Shown: positions 1 to 8,888, counted from the first letter of the stretch. The stretch is 60,485 bases of DNA from Acidimicrobiales bacterium (GCA_029263175.1 JAJCXZ010000075.1:1-60485), one strand, 5' to 3'. A program made the numbers and translations. Notes: generated from the letters alone by a model not told the origin.

Positions 1-2
1 CG

Positions 3-392
3 GCCTCGTGCACCCCCGAGCAGCGCGCCGTGATCGAGCAGATCAACAATGAACGTGACGCTGCAGGCGAAACGATGCTCGTTCCTCACCCTGAGCTCAT
101 CGCGCAGGCTCAGCTCTGGGCCGACTCCATGGCGGCCGAAAACGACCTCCGTCACTCAGATCTGTCGGGTGAAGGGATCCCTGGCGGGTGGGGCGTGATC
201 GGCGAAAACGTCGGTACCGGCGAAGACCTCTCGGCAATCCAGGGCGCGTTCCTCGGGTCCCCTGCACACCGGGCCAACATGCTTGACCCGCGCTTCGACA
301 CCATGGGCACGGGCGTCGCTTTCGCCAGAGACGGCAGCGTCTGGGTCGTGCAACTCTTCGCCCAGTACCACCCAGGCTCAGACCTGACCTGA
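3..392 (+). CDS. CAP (SCP/PR-1-like) domain protein, 5' end outside the window
   Basis: The reading frame is open from the first bases of the window, so the N-terminus, probably with a signal peptide, is missing. About 129 residues are visible. They carry the features of the CAP superfamily: an N-terminal helix with QINNERDAAG, the HSD of the first histidine motif, the central GENVGTG motif (GENIA-like in the family) and a C-terminal part with AHRANMLDPRFDTMGTGVA. Bacterial CAP proteins are usually secreted and their biochemical role is poorly defined. The gene ends 16 bases before the convergent sigma-factor gene. An internal GTG at 30 is unlikely to be the true start because the frame continues upstream. 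Confidence 0.85.
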   Translation, partial: ASCTPEQRAVIEQINNERDAAGETMLVPHPELIAQAQLWADSMAAENDLRHSDLSGEGIPGGWGVIGENVGTGEDLSAIQGAFLGSPAHRANMLDPRFDTMGTGVAFARDGSVWVVQLFAQYHPGSDLT

Positions 393-408
393 CCCTCAGA
401 TGAGGGGG

Positions 409-1347
<939 letters not shown>

Positions 1348-1400
1348 GGAAATCCCTCTCGTAGATGGCCCGTCCTCGGCACGATACCGAGTGTTGACCG

Positions 1401-1871
1401 TCACACCACCGGCGCGACCATTCGGAATATCTCGGCAAATTTCGCATCGGGCCTGAGCGCGTCCGATTGCGCCGACACCAGGTCGATCATGAGGAACTCG
1501 ACCGCTCTGCGCAAGGACCAATCTGCATGAGGATCACAATGGGTGACCATTTCGGCGCATTCCCTGATCAGCTGACCAGTCAATGCTGCAGCAACGCCGA
1601 CCGGATCTGACGTGTCGGCCAGGGCAACCAGAGCATCCTCCAGAGCGGGCTCAGCGGGCACGATGGCGCGCTCATCGGCAAGCAGCACCGAGTCGGGCAG
1701 CACCTCAGCCAGGGCGGCAACATGCGATCCGAGATGGCGGCTCAGGGTGGCCAGCCACACCGCGTCAGCGGGGTCGTCAACTCGCTCGACCCAACCGCCG
1801 AACAGCTCGAAGAGCCGACTGGTCAACCACTGCAGCGAAGCACACACGCGTGCGTTGTGCGCCGCATTCAT
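1401..1871 (-). CDS. Conserved-looking hypothetical protein, 156 aa
   Basis: I do not recognise the family. The protein is mostly helical, begins MNAAHNARVCASLQWL and has a central HLGSHVAALAEVLPD segment followed by LADERAIVPAEPALEDALVAL. No signal peptide or membrane segment is visible. It sits 13 nt after nadE and its TGA stop overlaps a possible GTG start of the sigma-factor gene, so the three are probably co-transcribed. The alternating histidines and acidic residues on helices might suggest a ferritin-like helical bundle, but no complete ExxH metal motif is evident, so no function is proposed. Confidence 0.6.
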   Translation of the reverse strand: MNAAHNARVCASLQWLTSRLFELFGGWVERVDDPADAVWLATLSRHLGSHVAALAEVLPDSVLLADERAIVPAEPALEDALVALADTSDPVGVAAALTGQLIRECAEMVTHCDPHADWSLRRAVEFLMIDLVSAQSDALRPDAKFAEIFRMVAPVV

Positions 1872-1884
1872 CGATCGACCGCGT

Positions 1885-3663
1885 TCATCCCCGGTACCGG
1901 TTGACGATCGGCATTCGCCGGTCACGACCGAAGGCCTTCTTCGTGATACGTGTGCCGATCGGTGTCTGGCGTCGCTTGAATTCGGCAATGTCGACAAGAC
2001 GACAGATCCGCTGAACCATCTCCGGATCGGACCCCTCGATGCCGAGGCCCACAATCTCGGCCGCAGTGTGATCGTCCTCCACATAGGCCCGCAGGATCGG
2101 ATCGAGCACCTCATAGGGCGGCAACGATTGATCGTCACGCTGTCCCGGCTTCAACTCCGCGGAGGGAGCTTTCGTGAGCGAGCCCTGAGGAATCCATGGC
2201 TTGCCGGCTTGTGCGTTACGCCAATGGCCGAGCTCATAGACCCGGAGCTTCCAGACATCCTTGATCGCAGCGAACGCTCCAGCCGTGTCGCCGTAGAGCG
2301 TCGAGTAGCCGACGGCGGACTCGCTTTTGTTGCCGGGGGTCAGGACGAGCCATCCGTGTTCATTGGCGAGCGCCATGAGGATGACGCCGCGGAGCCGGCT
2401 CTGCAGGTTCTGATCGGTGAGGTCGCCCACCTCGATCCTGCCGTCGGCCACGTGGGGCACGAGCATCTCGGCGAACGCTGCGTGAGCGGGCTCGATCGGC
2501 ACGATCCGGGTGTCGATGCCCATATTGGTGCCGAGTTCCTCGGCGTCGCTGATCGAGTGGTCGCTCGAATAGCGCGAGGGCATGAGGATGCCGAACACAT
2601 TCTCGGCACCGAGCGCGTCGACGGCGATGGCTGTGACGAGCGATGAATCGACGCCGCCGGACACACCGAGACAGATCTGCATGAACCCGCTCTTGCGGAC
2701 GTAGTCACGCACGCCGAGCACGAGGGTCTCCCACTCTTCGGCGAGGGGGCTCAGCGGCTCGGCCATCGGTCCGGGCACGAACGTGCGCTGGGCAGCATGT
2801 GTCGGCGTGACGAATGTGGTCGGGTACCGGTCGAGCGTCGCCGCGGCAGGAGAAAGCTCGACGTCGAACACGTCGAGCGATTCGACGAACGACTCGCACC
2901 TGGCAGTGATGGCCGGGCCATCAGCGGTGGGGCTCACGACGAACGATCCCCCATCGAAGACGAGTTCGTCCTGGCCGCCGACGAGGTTGACGTAGACGAC
3001 CGGAATCGAGGACTCGTCAACGCGTTCTTTGATGACATCTTCACGGACCTGCTGCTTGCCGCCCCGAAATGGGGAGCCGTTGATGTTGATGACGAGCCGG
3101 GCGCCACCGCGCGCCAGCTGGGTGACGGGGCCATCGGGGATCCATGAGTCTTCGCACAGCGTTACGCCAACGGAGGCGCCACCAATCTCGTACAGCGCCA
3201 GAGACTGATCGCCGGGACGGAAGTGGCGGAGCTCATCGAACACGTCGTAGTTGGGCAGGTGGCGCTTGTGATACGTGCCGAAGATCTTCCCTTCAGCACA
3301 GACCGCCACTGCGTTCCAAACACCGTTGAAATAGTCGATCCCGCCAACGTCTTGGATGACGCGGTCGGCTGCGCCGCCGAAATCGTCGCCATCAGCGAAG
3401 CCGACAATGGCGACGGTGCGGCCTGTGCCAGCCGCAAACTTCTCGAGCGCAGCGCGGTTGGCGGCCACGAAACCGGGCTTCAACACGAGGTCTTCGGGCG
3501 GATAGCCCGTGAGGGTCATCTCCGGAAGAATCACGACGTCGGCGCCGAGACCGGATGCCTCGTCGACGACCGCCGAGGCCCTCGCCAGGTTGCCATCGAG
3601 ATCGCCCACCACCGCGTTGAACTGCGAGATGGCAATGCGCAGAGTTTCTGGAGTCTCGGTCAC
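1885..3663 (-). CDS. nadE: Glutamine-dependent NAD+ synthetase
   Basis: Catalyses the last step of NAD synthesis, amidating deamido-NAD with ammonia released from glutamine. The 592-residue protein has an N-terminal nitrilase-type glutaminase domain with the expected triad: Glu in ILPEMTLTGYPPEDL (about residue 48), Lys in YHKRHLPNY (about 133) and Cys in TLCEDSW (about 170). The C-terminal synthetase domain has the SGGVDS pyrophosphate-binding loop at about 335-340. GTG at 3663 is chosen because TACGAT lies 6 nt upstream, the leaderless arrangement seen all over this window; an in-frame TTG at 3717 lies inside a palindromic repeat arm and is less credible. The gene follows the type II glutamine synthetase on the same strand. 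Confidence 0.93.
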   Translation of the reverse strand: MTETPETLRIAISQFNAVVGDLDGNLARASAVVDEASGLGADVVILPEMTLTGYPPEDLVLKPGFVAANRAALEKFAAGTGRTVAIVGFADGDDFGGAADRVIQDVGGIDYFNGVWNAVAVCAEGKIFGTYHKRHLPNYDVFDELRHFRPGDQSLALYEIGGASVGVTLCEDSWIPDGPVTQLARGGARLVININGSPFRGGKQQVREDVIKERVDESSIPVVYVNLVGGQDELVFDGGSFVVSPTADGPAITARCESFVESLDVFDVELSPAAATLDRYPTTFVTPTHAAQRTFVPGPMAEPLSPLAEEWETLVLGVRDYVRKSGFMQICLGVSGGVDSSLVTAIAVDALGAENVFGILMPSRYSSDHSISDAEELGTNMGIDTRIVPIEPAHAAFAEMLVPHVADGRIEVGDLTDQNLQSRLRGVILMALANEHGWLVLTPGNKSESAVGYSTLYGDTAGAFAAIKDVWKLRVYELGHWRNAQAGKPWIPQGSLTKAPSAELKPGQRDDQSLPPYEVLDPILRAYVEDDHTAAEIVGLGIEGSDPEMVQRICRLVDIAEFKRRQTPIGTRITKKAFGRDRRMPIVNRYRG

Positions 3664-3713
3664 CCACTCATCGTAGAGGTCAAGCGCCGTACCCGGAATC
3701 GAGAACGGACCCT

Positions 3714-3773
3714 CCAACGCACACTGGGGACATCGTTCACGCTGCGATGATGCAGTCCCAGTGTGCGTTAGAG
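3714..3773. repeat. Palindromic repeat, copy A1, long-loop form
   Basis: The left arm AACGCACACTGGGGA (from 3716) pairs with the right arm TCCCAGTGTGCGTT (3756-3769). A smaller CATCG/CGATG stem (3731-3735 with 3745-3749) sits in the loop. The arms match copy A2 at 49061-49105, but the loop is longer and unrelated. It fills the gap between the glutamine synthetase stop and the nadE start, where it could act as a partial terminator. Confidence 0.8.
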
Positions 3774-3777
3774 CTCG

Positions 3778-4791
3778 TTAGGCCAGTGCGCTGCAGACGG
3801 TGTTGGTCAGCAACGTCGACAGGACATACGGGTCGGCGTTGGCGTTCGGGCGACGATCCTCGATGTAACCCTTGCCGTCCTGCGCGACCTGCCACGGGAT
3901 GCGGATCGAGGCACCACGATCAGAGACGCCGTAGCTGAACTGGTCGAAACGCTGGGTCTCGTGAGCGCCGGTGAGGCGGTCCTCGATACCGACGCCGTAA
4001 CCCTCGAGGTGGCGTTCCGGCACACCCAGGGCACCCATCGCCTCGCACGCTGCGATGATGGATTCGTAGTTCTCACGCATCGCCCTGGTGGAGAAATTGG
4101 TGTGCATGCCGGCGCCGTTCCAGTCACCCTTCATCGGCTTGGCCTCGATGCTCACCTCGACGTTGTGCTCCTCCGCCAGACGGAAGAGAAGGTAGCGGGC
4201 AACCCACATGTGGTCGCCGACGGCGACCGTGTCTGCCGGGCCGATCTGGAACTCCCACTGACCGGGCATGACCTCGGCGTTGGTGCCAGAGATGGCGAGG
4301 CCGGCATCCATGCAGGCCTTCGTGTGCTCCTCGATGAGGTCACGGCCGTGGATCTTGAGCGCGCCGACGCCGCAGTAGTACGGGCCCTGGGGCGCCGGGA
4401 ATCCGTTGTTCGGAAAGCCGGCGGGCCAACCGGTGGCCGGGTTGATCAGCGTGTACTCCTGCTCCAGACCGAACCACGGTTCCTGGTCGCCGTACTTCTC
4501 GAGCGCGGCGCGGGCGCCCGCACGAGTGTTGGTGGGGTGGGGCGAGAGGTCAGCGGTGAGTGCCGTCTCGCAGAGGACGAGGATGTCGTTGCCGCCGCGA
4601 ATCGGGTCAGGGCACTGGAAAACCGGCTGGAGAACAACGTCGGAGTTGTCGCCAGTGGCCTGGTTGGTGCTGGAGCCGTCGTAGCCCCAGACGCCGGGCT
4701 CGTCGCCGTCGGCCAGGATCTTGGTCTTGGAGCGGATCTCGGCCGTCGGCACACTGCCGTCGATCCACAGGTACTCAGCCCGGTAGGCCAT
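3778..4791 (-). CDS. glnII: Glutamine synthetase type II (GSII, eukaryotic-like)
   Basis: Makes glutamine from glutamate, ammonia and ATP. The 337-residue length fits GSII rather than the 440-470-residue GSI. GSII features are visible: the N-terminus MAYRAEYLWIDGS, WGYDGSSTNQA, WFGLEQEYTL with metal-binding glutamates, the GDWNGAGMHTNFSTR loop and the DRGASIRIPWQV substrate/ATP region. GSII occurs in Streptomyces, Frankia and rhizobia beside GSI and is usually induced by nitrogen limitation. It is divergent from a GSI gene and the shared 230-bp region carries an 11-bp direct repeat. ATG at 4791 begins the conserved sequence. There is no clear Shine-Dalgarno sequence and no TAnnnT box next to the start. 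Confidence 0.94.
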   Translation of the reverse strand: MAYRAEYLWIDGSVPTAEIRSKTKILADGDEPGVWGYDGSSTNQATGDNSDVVLQPVFQCPDPIRGGNDILVLCETALTADLSPHPTNTRAGARAALEKYGDQEPWFGLEQEYTLINPATGWPAGFPNNGFPAPQGPYYCGVGALKIHGRDLIEEHTKACMDAGLAISGTNAEVMPGQWEFQIGPADTVAVGDHMWVARYLLFRLAEEHNVEVSIEAKPMKGDWNGAGMHTNFSTRAMRENYESIIAACEAMGALGVPERHLEGYGVGIEDRLTGAHETQRFDQFSYGVSDRGASIRIPWQVAQDGKGYIEDRRPNANADPYVLSTLLTNTVCSALA

Positions 4792-4901
4792 GGTGTTCTC
4801 AATCCTTGTTCGTTGCCCGCATCGCGGGAGTGTCGTCGCGCGCCAGTCTGGCGGTTCGGGGGCCATGGTTCCAAGACGGAATTTCAGTGCTGTTGCTCAT
4901 T

Positions 4902-4923
4902 TGTGAACGGAGTGTGAACGCAC
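4902..4923. promoter_or_regulatory. 11-bp direct repeat, likely OmpR-family (GlnR/PhoP-type) operator
   Basis: TGTGAACG occurs at 4902-4909 and again at 4913-4920, exactly 11 bp apart, on one face of the helix. On the minus strand the units read GTTCACA, close to the GTTCA-containing direct-repeat units bound by streptomycete PhoP; GlnR also uses 11-bp half-sites. It lies between two divergent glutamine synthetase genes, so nitrogen or phosphate control is a reasonable inference. Confidence 0.5.
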
Positions 4924-5021
4924 CCCATCGACCCTTCGCACAGGCTGAGATGCGCGGCAACCTGGGAATCGGTCGCCCGCCCGGGCAAACTTGTTTGACG
5001 GCAATCACCGATGGAGCCGAG

Positions 5022-6359
5022 ATGTCACGTGAACAGGAATACGTGCTGCGAACCGTCGAGGAACGCGGCGTTCGACTGATCCGTCTCTGGTTCACTGACG
5101 TGCTCGGCAAGCTCAAGTCGGTCGCTATTTCGCCCGCGGAGCTCGAGGCTGCGTTCACCGACGGCGTGCAGTTCGACGGCACCGCGATCGACGGCTTCTC
5201 CCGCATCCACGAATCCGACGTGCTCGCCCGCCCCGACGCCACCACGTTTGAGTTGTTGCCATGGGCGAAGGACGACGAGCCGTCCGGTCGAATGTTCTGC
5301 AACATCGCCAACCTCGACGGCTCGCCGTTCGAGGGCGATCCTCGTCAGATTCTGCGCCGCAATCTCGACAAGGCCCGCGCGGCGGGCTATTCCTTCTTCG
5401 CTGCCCCCGAAGCCGAGTTCTTCTACTTCGCGTCGGGCGATTCGGCCGACGGACCTCCGCAACCTCTCGATCACGCCGGCTACTTCGACCTCACCACCGG
5501 CGACGTCTCGAGTGATCTTCGCAAGCGCACGATCCACATGATCGAGGCGATGGGCATTCCGGTGGAGTACTCCTTCCACGAGGACAGCCCAAGCCAACAC
5601 GAGATCGATCTGCGCTACACCGAAGCGCTCGACATGGCTGACAACGTGATGACGCTGCGTCTCGTCGTCAAGAAGATCGCCATGGAACGAGGCGTCTACG
5701 CCACGTTCATGCCCAAGCCGCTCAATGGTGTGCAGGGTTCGGGCATGCACACCCACCTGTCGCTTTTCGAGGGCGAGACGAACGTCTTCCACGATCCCGA
5801 CGACAAGTATGGGATGTCGACTACGGCCAAGCAGTTCACTGCGGGAATCCTGCGTCACGCCCGCGAGATCACCGCGGTCACCAACCAGCTCGTCAACAGC
5901 TACAAGCGGTTCGCAGAGAAGTCCGAAGCGCCGCCCTACGTTTCGTGGGCCCGCAACAATCGCTCGGCGCTCGTGCGTGTGCCCGTCCGCAAACAGGGCA
6001 AGCCCGAGTCCGCCCGGATCGAGTATCGAGCTCTCGATGGCGCGTGCAATCCGTATCTCGCATATTCGATGCTGCTCGCCGCCGGCCTTCGCGGGATCGA
6101 GGACGGCTATGAACTGCCGCCGGAAACGAACGTCAACCTGTTCGAGCTGACCGACAGCGAGCGCCATGAGATCGGCGTCGAGCCGCTGCCGCGCTCACTC
6201 GACGAGGCGCTCGACGTGATGGAGGAATCCAAACTCGCCCGAGACACTCTCGGAGACCACGTCTTCGAGTGGTTCCTGCGCAACAAACGCGCCGAGTGGG
6301 CCGAATTCTGCGCCCACGTCACACCCTTCGAACTCGACCGGTACCTCTCGAGCTGGTGA
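5022..6359 (+). CDS. glnA: Glutamine synthetase type I, short GlnA2-like form
   Basis: ATP-dependent glutamate-ammonia ligase or a related gamma-glutamyl ligase. The 445-residue protein starts MSREQEYVLRTVEERGVRLI and continues RLWFTDVLGKLKSVAI, very like the actinobacterial GlnA2 group. Other GSI motifs are FDGTAIDGFSRIHESD, the metal-binding APEAEFFYF, GSGMHTHLSLF, NSYKRFAEKSEAPPYVSWA and the arginine-rich RIEYRALDGACNPYLAYS. No adenylylation-type KLYDLPPEE tyrosine motif is visible near the C-terminus, so control by adenylylation looks unlikely. The GGAG at about 5013 supports the ATG at 5022. It is followed after 4 nt by an OmpR-family regulator, and is divergent from the GSII gene. Confidence 0.93.
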   Translation: MSREQEYVLRTVEERGVRLIRLWFTDVLGKLKSVAISPAELEAAFTDGVQFDGTAIDGFSRIHESDVLARPDATTFELLPWAKDDEPSGRMFCNIANLDGSPFEGDPRQILRRNLDKARAAGYSFFAAPEAEFFYFASGDSADGPPQPLDHAGYFDLTTGDVSSDLRKRTIHMIEAMGIPVEYSFHEDSPSQHEIDLRYTEALDMADNVMTLRLVVKKIAMERGVYATFMPKPLNGVQGSGMHTHLSLFEGETNVFHDPDDKYGMSTTAKQFTAGILRHAREITAVTNQLVNSYKRFAEKSEAPPYVSWARNNRSALVRVPVRKQGKPESARIEYRALDGACNPYLAYSMLLAAGLRGIEDGYELPPETNVNLFELTDSERHEIGVEPLPRSLDEALDVMEESKLARDTLGDHVFEWFLRNKRAEWAEFCAHVTPFELDRYLSSW

Positions 6360-6363
6360 CCTG

Positions 6364-7041
6364 ATGGACCCTCTGCTCGTCCACCCCGACCCGGCCCCGC
6401 CGGAGTTGGTCCAGGCGCTCGATATGGGCGGCTGGGCCTGGAAGGGGGCGTCCGATGTCGACGCCGCCCGCAGGGACGAGCCGGCCGACGGCTGGGTCGG
6501 CGCGGTCATCGTCGCCGGAAGCGACTCGGAGGAGGCGTTCCGTTTCTGCCGTGCGATCCGGTCCGGAGACGTCAACGTCGACTCCGTCCTGCTGCTCATC
6601 GGCGGCGGCCAGCTGGCTTCGTTGGACTTTCGTGAGGACCTGTTCGACGACTTCTGCCTCTACCCGTTCCACCCTGTGGAGTTGGAGGCGCGGCTCAAGC
6701 ACCAATTCCGCCGGTCAGGACAGATCGCACGCGCCGAGGTCATCGAATACGGCCCACTGGCGATGAACCTGGAGACGTACCAGGCCCTGATCGAGGGCAA
6801 GCCGCTTGACCTCACCTACATGGAGTACGAGCTGTTGAAGTTCCTGGCGTCGCATCCCGGCAAGGTCTTCACCCGCGAGACGTTGCTCAGCCGGGTCTGG
6901 GGCTACGACTACTACGGTGGCGCCCGCACCGTCGACGTCCACGTGCGACGCCTGCGCGCCAAACTCGGCGAGGAGCACGCCAACCTCATCCAGACGGTGC
7001 GGTCGGTCGGCTACAGCTTCGGCGCCTCCCGCTGGGCCTAG
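6364..7041 (+). CDS. GlnR-like OmpR-family regulator with degenerate receiver
   Basis: A 225-residue DNA-binding regulator. The C-terminal half (about 125-222) is a full winged helix: YGPLAMNLETYQALIEGKPL, DLTYMEYELLKFLASHPGKV, SRVWGYDYYGGARTVDVHV and RRLRAKLG, then TVRSVGYSF. This is very close to streptomycete and mycobacterial GlnR. The first 110 residues have the receiver layout, but the usual phospho-acceptor strand reads AVIVAGSD with no Asp at the expected place, and the conserved Lys before Pro-Phe is a Tyr (LYPFHP). It is therefore probably controlled without phosphorylation, as known for GlnR. Position 4 nt after the glutamine synthetase supports a role in nitrogen regulation. Confidence 0.85.
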   Translation: MDPLLVHPDPAPPELVQALDMGGWAWKGASDVDAARRDEPADGWVGAVIVAGSDSEEAFRFCRAIRSGDVNVDSVLLLIGGGQLASLDFREDLFDDFCLYPFHPVELEARLKHQFRRSGQIARAEVIEYGPLAMNLETYQALIEGKPLDLTYMEYELLKFLASHPGKVFTRETLLSRVWGYDYYGGARTVDVHVRRLRAKLGEEHANLIQTVRSVGYSFGASRWA

Positions 7042-7073
7042 TTGAAACGGTGGGGTCAGACCCCTGTTTCAAC
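7041..7073. repeat. Palindromic repeat with GGGGTCAGACCCC core, copy D1
   Basis: Arms GTTGAAAC (7041-7048) and GTTTCAAC (7066-7073) enclose the core GGGGTCAGACCCC. It begins on the last base of the regulator's TAG stop and ends just before the convergent TetR stop, so it occupies the whole intergenic gap. It may act as a two-way terminator. Confidence 0.8.
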
Positions 7074-7613
7074 TCAGCGCAAGCCACGGCAGAGTGTGGT
7101 GATCAGGTGGTGGAAGTCGGTGTCGGGGTGGCGCTCGTCCGCGCTGTGCTCGAGTACGAGGAATCCGTGGATGGCGCTTCGGACGCTGCGGGCGAAGGTT
7201 GCGGCATCTCGATCACTCGCCCCTGCGGCCCGGTGCAGCAAGACGAAGACGCCATGGAGCTCCTCGTCGGCGCTCCCGAGCTCATCGGCCGATGCCCGTA
7301 GCGTCGCAACAAATCGACCCGGGTGCCGGTGACTGTGCTCTCGATACGCGATCGCCACGGCGTGGAGCGCAGCGTCACCGGCCGTCCCGATGGCTGCATC
7401 GCGTACGTCAGCGGTCAGGCGGCGCAACGACTCCACTGCCACCACGCGGCGGAGCCCGCCCAGGCCATCTACGTGTGAGTAGAGGGCCGATGGCCCGACC
7501 CCGAGAGCTTCGGCCACCTGCGAGAGCGTCAGCGCTTCAAACCCATCGCGATCGACGATCTCGACGGCGGTGGTGACGACAACCGTCTCACTCAGACGGA
7601 CGCGGGGAGCCAT
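7074..7613 (-). CDS. TetR-family repressor with WHG-type C-terminal domain
   Basis: A 179-residue regulator. The N-terminal helix-turn-helix runs through VVTTAVEIVDRDGFEALTLS and VAEALGVGPSALYSHVDGL. The C-terminal part, with AYREHSHRHPGRFVATLRA and a final RSAIHGFLVLEH, resembles the TetR WHG domain (PF13305). The ATG at 7613 is preceded by TAGGGT with a 7-nt gap, consistent with a leaderless transcript. It is divergent from a small heat-shock gene across 108 bp with several TTCA/TGAA dyads, so autoregulation and control of the hsp20 gene are likely. The ligand cannot be told from sequence. Confidence 0.88.
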   Translation of the reverse strand: MAPRVRLSETVVVTTAVEIVDRDGFEALTLSQVAEALGVGPSALYSHVDGLGGLRRVVAVESLRRLTADVRDAAIGTAGDAALHAVAIAYREHSHRHPGRFVATLRASADELGSADEELHGVFVLLHRAAGASDRDAATFARSVRSAIHGFLVLEHSADERHPDTDFHHLITTLCRGLR

Positions 7614-7654
7614 GCGCCTGACCCTACTCGTTCGGTTTCTCAAAAATTTGGACT

Positions 7655-7690
7655 GGTTCAGGAATAGTGAAAGTGATTCAATGTTGAACC
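7655..7690. promoter_or_regulatory. Dyad cluster between tetR and hsp20, possible operator
   Basis: GGTTCA at 7655-7660 is inverted at TGAACC 7685-7690. TTCAATGTTGAA (7677-7688) is itself a palindrome with a 2-nt centre. The site lies just upstream of the hsp20 ribosome-binding site and downstream of a TTGGAC at 7648-7653. A binding site for the divergent TetR protein is a plausible inference. Confidence 0.4.
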
Positions 7691-7721
7691 AGATACCCAA
7701 CAGGAACAGGAGGAATACCAA

Positions 7722-8156
7722 ATGCTCTTCTACAACGACCCATTCCGTGACTTCGACAGCTTCTTCAATCGGTCGACGACTCGCCCGAGTGGCAGCCTGA
7801 GCGTTCCGATGGACGCCTATCGACGCGATGACGACGTCTGGGTTCATGTCGATCTTCCCGGAGTGACGCCCGACAGCCTCGACATCAACGTCGAACGCGA
7901 TGTGTTGACCATTGGCGCCGAGCGCAACTGGCAGCACGAAGAGGGCGACCGCGCCTATCTCAGCGAGCGACCCCGCGGCACGTTCAGTCGCCAGGTCCAC
8001 CTCGGTGAGGGGCTGGATGCCGAAGCCATCGAGGCGAACTTCTCCGACGGCGTGCTAACGCTTCGGATACCCGTCGCCGAGAAGGCAAAGCCTCGCAAGA
8101 TCACCATCACGCCAGGAACAGCACCAGCCATCGAGGCTGAGTCATTCTCCTCGTAA
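7722..8156 (+). CDS. Small heat-shock protein, Hsp20/alpha-crystallin family
   Basis: ATP-independent holdase chaperone in the cytoplasm. The 144-residue product starts MLFYNDPFRDFDSFFNR, a typical N-terminal arm, and then has the alpha-crystallin domain at about 30-130. Family landmarks are VHVDLPGVTPDSLDINVE, the RGTFSRQVHLGEGLD strand and the closing FSDGVLTLRIPVAEKAKP. An AGGAGG ribosome-binding site lies about 7 nt upstream of the ATG. Divergence from a TetR-family regulator suggests stress- or ligand-responsive expression; no CIRCE element was seen. Confidence 0.93.
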   Translation: MLFYNDPFRDFDSFFNRSTTRPSGSLSVPMDAYRRDDDVWVHVDLPGVTPDSLDINVERDVLTIGAERNWQHEEGDRAYLSERPRGTFSRQVHLGEGLDAEAIEANFSDGVLTLRIPVAEKAKPRKITITPGTAPAIEAESFSS

Positions 8157-8219
8157 GCGGGATCCGCGACGTCTGCCCACGCCCCCTCCGGCGGCGTCGC
8201 GCCGTCTAAGCGAACGTCG

Positions 8220-8237
8220 ACCCCTACTCGTAGGGGT
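8220..8237. terminator. 18-nt perfect palindrome spanning a stop codon
   Basis: ACCCCTAC and GTAGGGGT are separated by two bases. The minus-strand TAG stop (8224-8226) of the small membrane protein lies within it. It also faces the 3' end of the hsp20 gene. No T-run follows, so termination is only suspected. Confidence 0.5.
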
Positions 8238-8415
8238 TGGCGTTCGCGAGGGCGAGGTACTCGTTGGGCTCGCCATCATCGGTGAGGTTGTCGAGGTCGC
8301 TGTTGCGACCGACCAAACTGCCGAGCGCGCCGGCGATACCGGCCATGGTCATCAGCACGCCAATCGGCATGGCGATGACGAGCGCCACGATCATGATGAT
8401 GCCACCAATGTCCAT
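8224..8415 (-). CDS. Small single-span membrane protein, 63 aa
   Basis: Unknown function. The product starts MDIGGIIMIVALVIAMPIGV and has one long hydrophobic helix (about 4-36) followed by a short acidic tail ending LANANPYE. The ATG at 8415 has TTAAAT 6 nt upstream, compatible with leaderless transcription. It is located downstream of the RidA gene, from which it is separated by a palindromic repeat. Hydrophobicity and consistent codon use support a real gene, but length makes this uncertain. Confidence 0.6.
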   Translation of the reverse strand: MDIGGIIMIVALVIAMPIGVLMTMAGIAGALGSLVGRNSDLDNLTDDGEPNEYLALANANPYE

Positions 8416-8429
8416 AGCGGTATTTAACT

Positions 8430-8483
8430 CCAAATTGCTGCAACTCACCCACCCCTGAGGTGGGCCAGCGCCGGCAATTTCGG
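8430..8483. repeat. Nested palindromic repeat, copy C1
   Basis: The outer stem AAATTGC (8432-8438)/GCAATTT (8474-8480) encloses an inner stem CCCACC (8448-8453)/GGTGGG (8459-8464). The same nested design and many of the same bases occur at 35608-35664. It starts directly after the RidA stop codon when read on the minus strand. Confidence 0.8.
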
Positions 8484-8484
8484 A

Positions 8485-8829
8485 TCAGATGGTGGCGACT
8501 GCCTCGATTTCGATCTGAGCGCCGAGCGGAAGCTTGGCTACAGCCACCGCGGAACGAGCGGGACGGTGGTCGCCGAACTCCTCCATGTAGATGTCGTTCA
8601 TGACGGCGTAGTCGTCCATGTCGACGAGGAAGACGGTGGTCTTGACGACGTCGGCAAGTGAGGCGTTGGCCGACGAGAGCACGCCACGCAGGTTGACGAA
8701 GACCTGCCGGAGCTGGGCCTCCACTCCGCCCTCGACGATCGCACCATCAGCTATGCCGATCTGACCGGAAGTGAAGAGTAGATCGCCGCCACGGACGATG
8801 GGTGTGTAAGGACCGACTGGCTTGCTCAT
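8485..8829 (-). CDS. RidA/YjgF/YER057c/UK114 family protein
   Basis: Probable enamine/imine deaminase that clears reactive intermediates released by PLP enzymes. The 114-residue length is typical of the trimeric RidA fold. Visible family features are MSKPVGPYTPIVRGGDLLFT, SGQIG, the QLRQVFVNLRGVL helix, KTTVFLVDMDDYAVMN and the C-terminal RPARSAVAVAKLPLGAQIEI, whose first Arg-Ala-Arg contains the substrate-binding arginine. ATG at 8829 is supported by TAGGGT 7 nt upstream. It runs in the same direction as the upstream Fe-S/Mo fusion, whose stop is 59 nt away. Confidence 0.9.
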   Translation of the reverse strand: MSKPVGPYTPIVRGGDLLFTSGQIGIADGAIVEGGVEAQLRQVFVNLRGVLSSANASLADVVKTTVFLVDMDDYAVMNDIYMEEFGDHRPARSAVAVAKLPLGAQIEIEAVATI

Positions 8830-8888
8830 GGGCGTCACCCTAACTCCAGCCATCGCTTCACCCCGCACAGCCTCGTGCTCCCGTCCGG

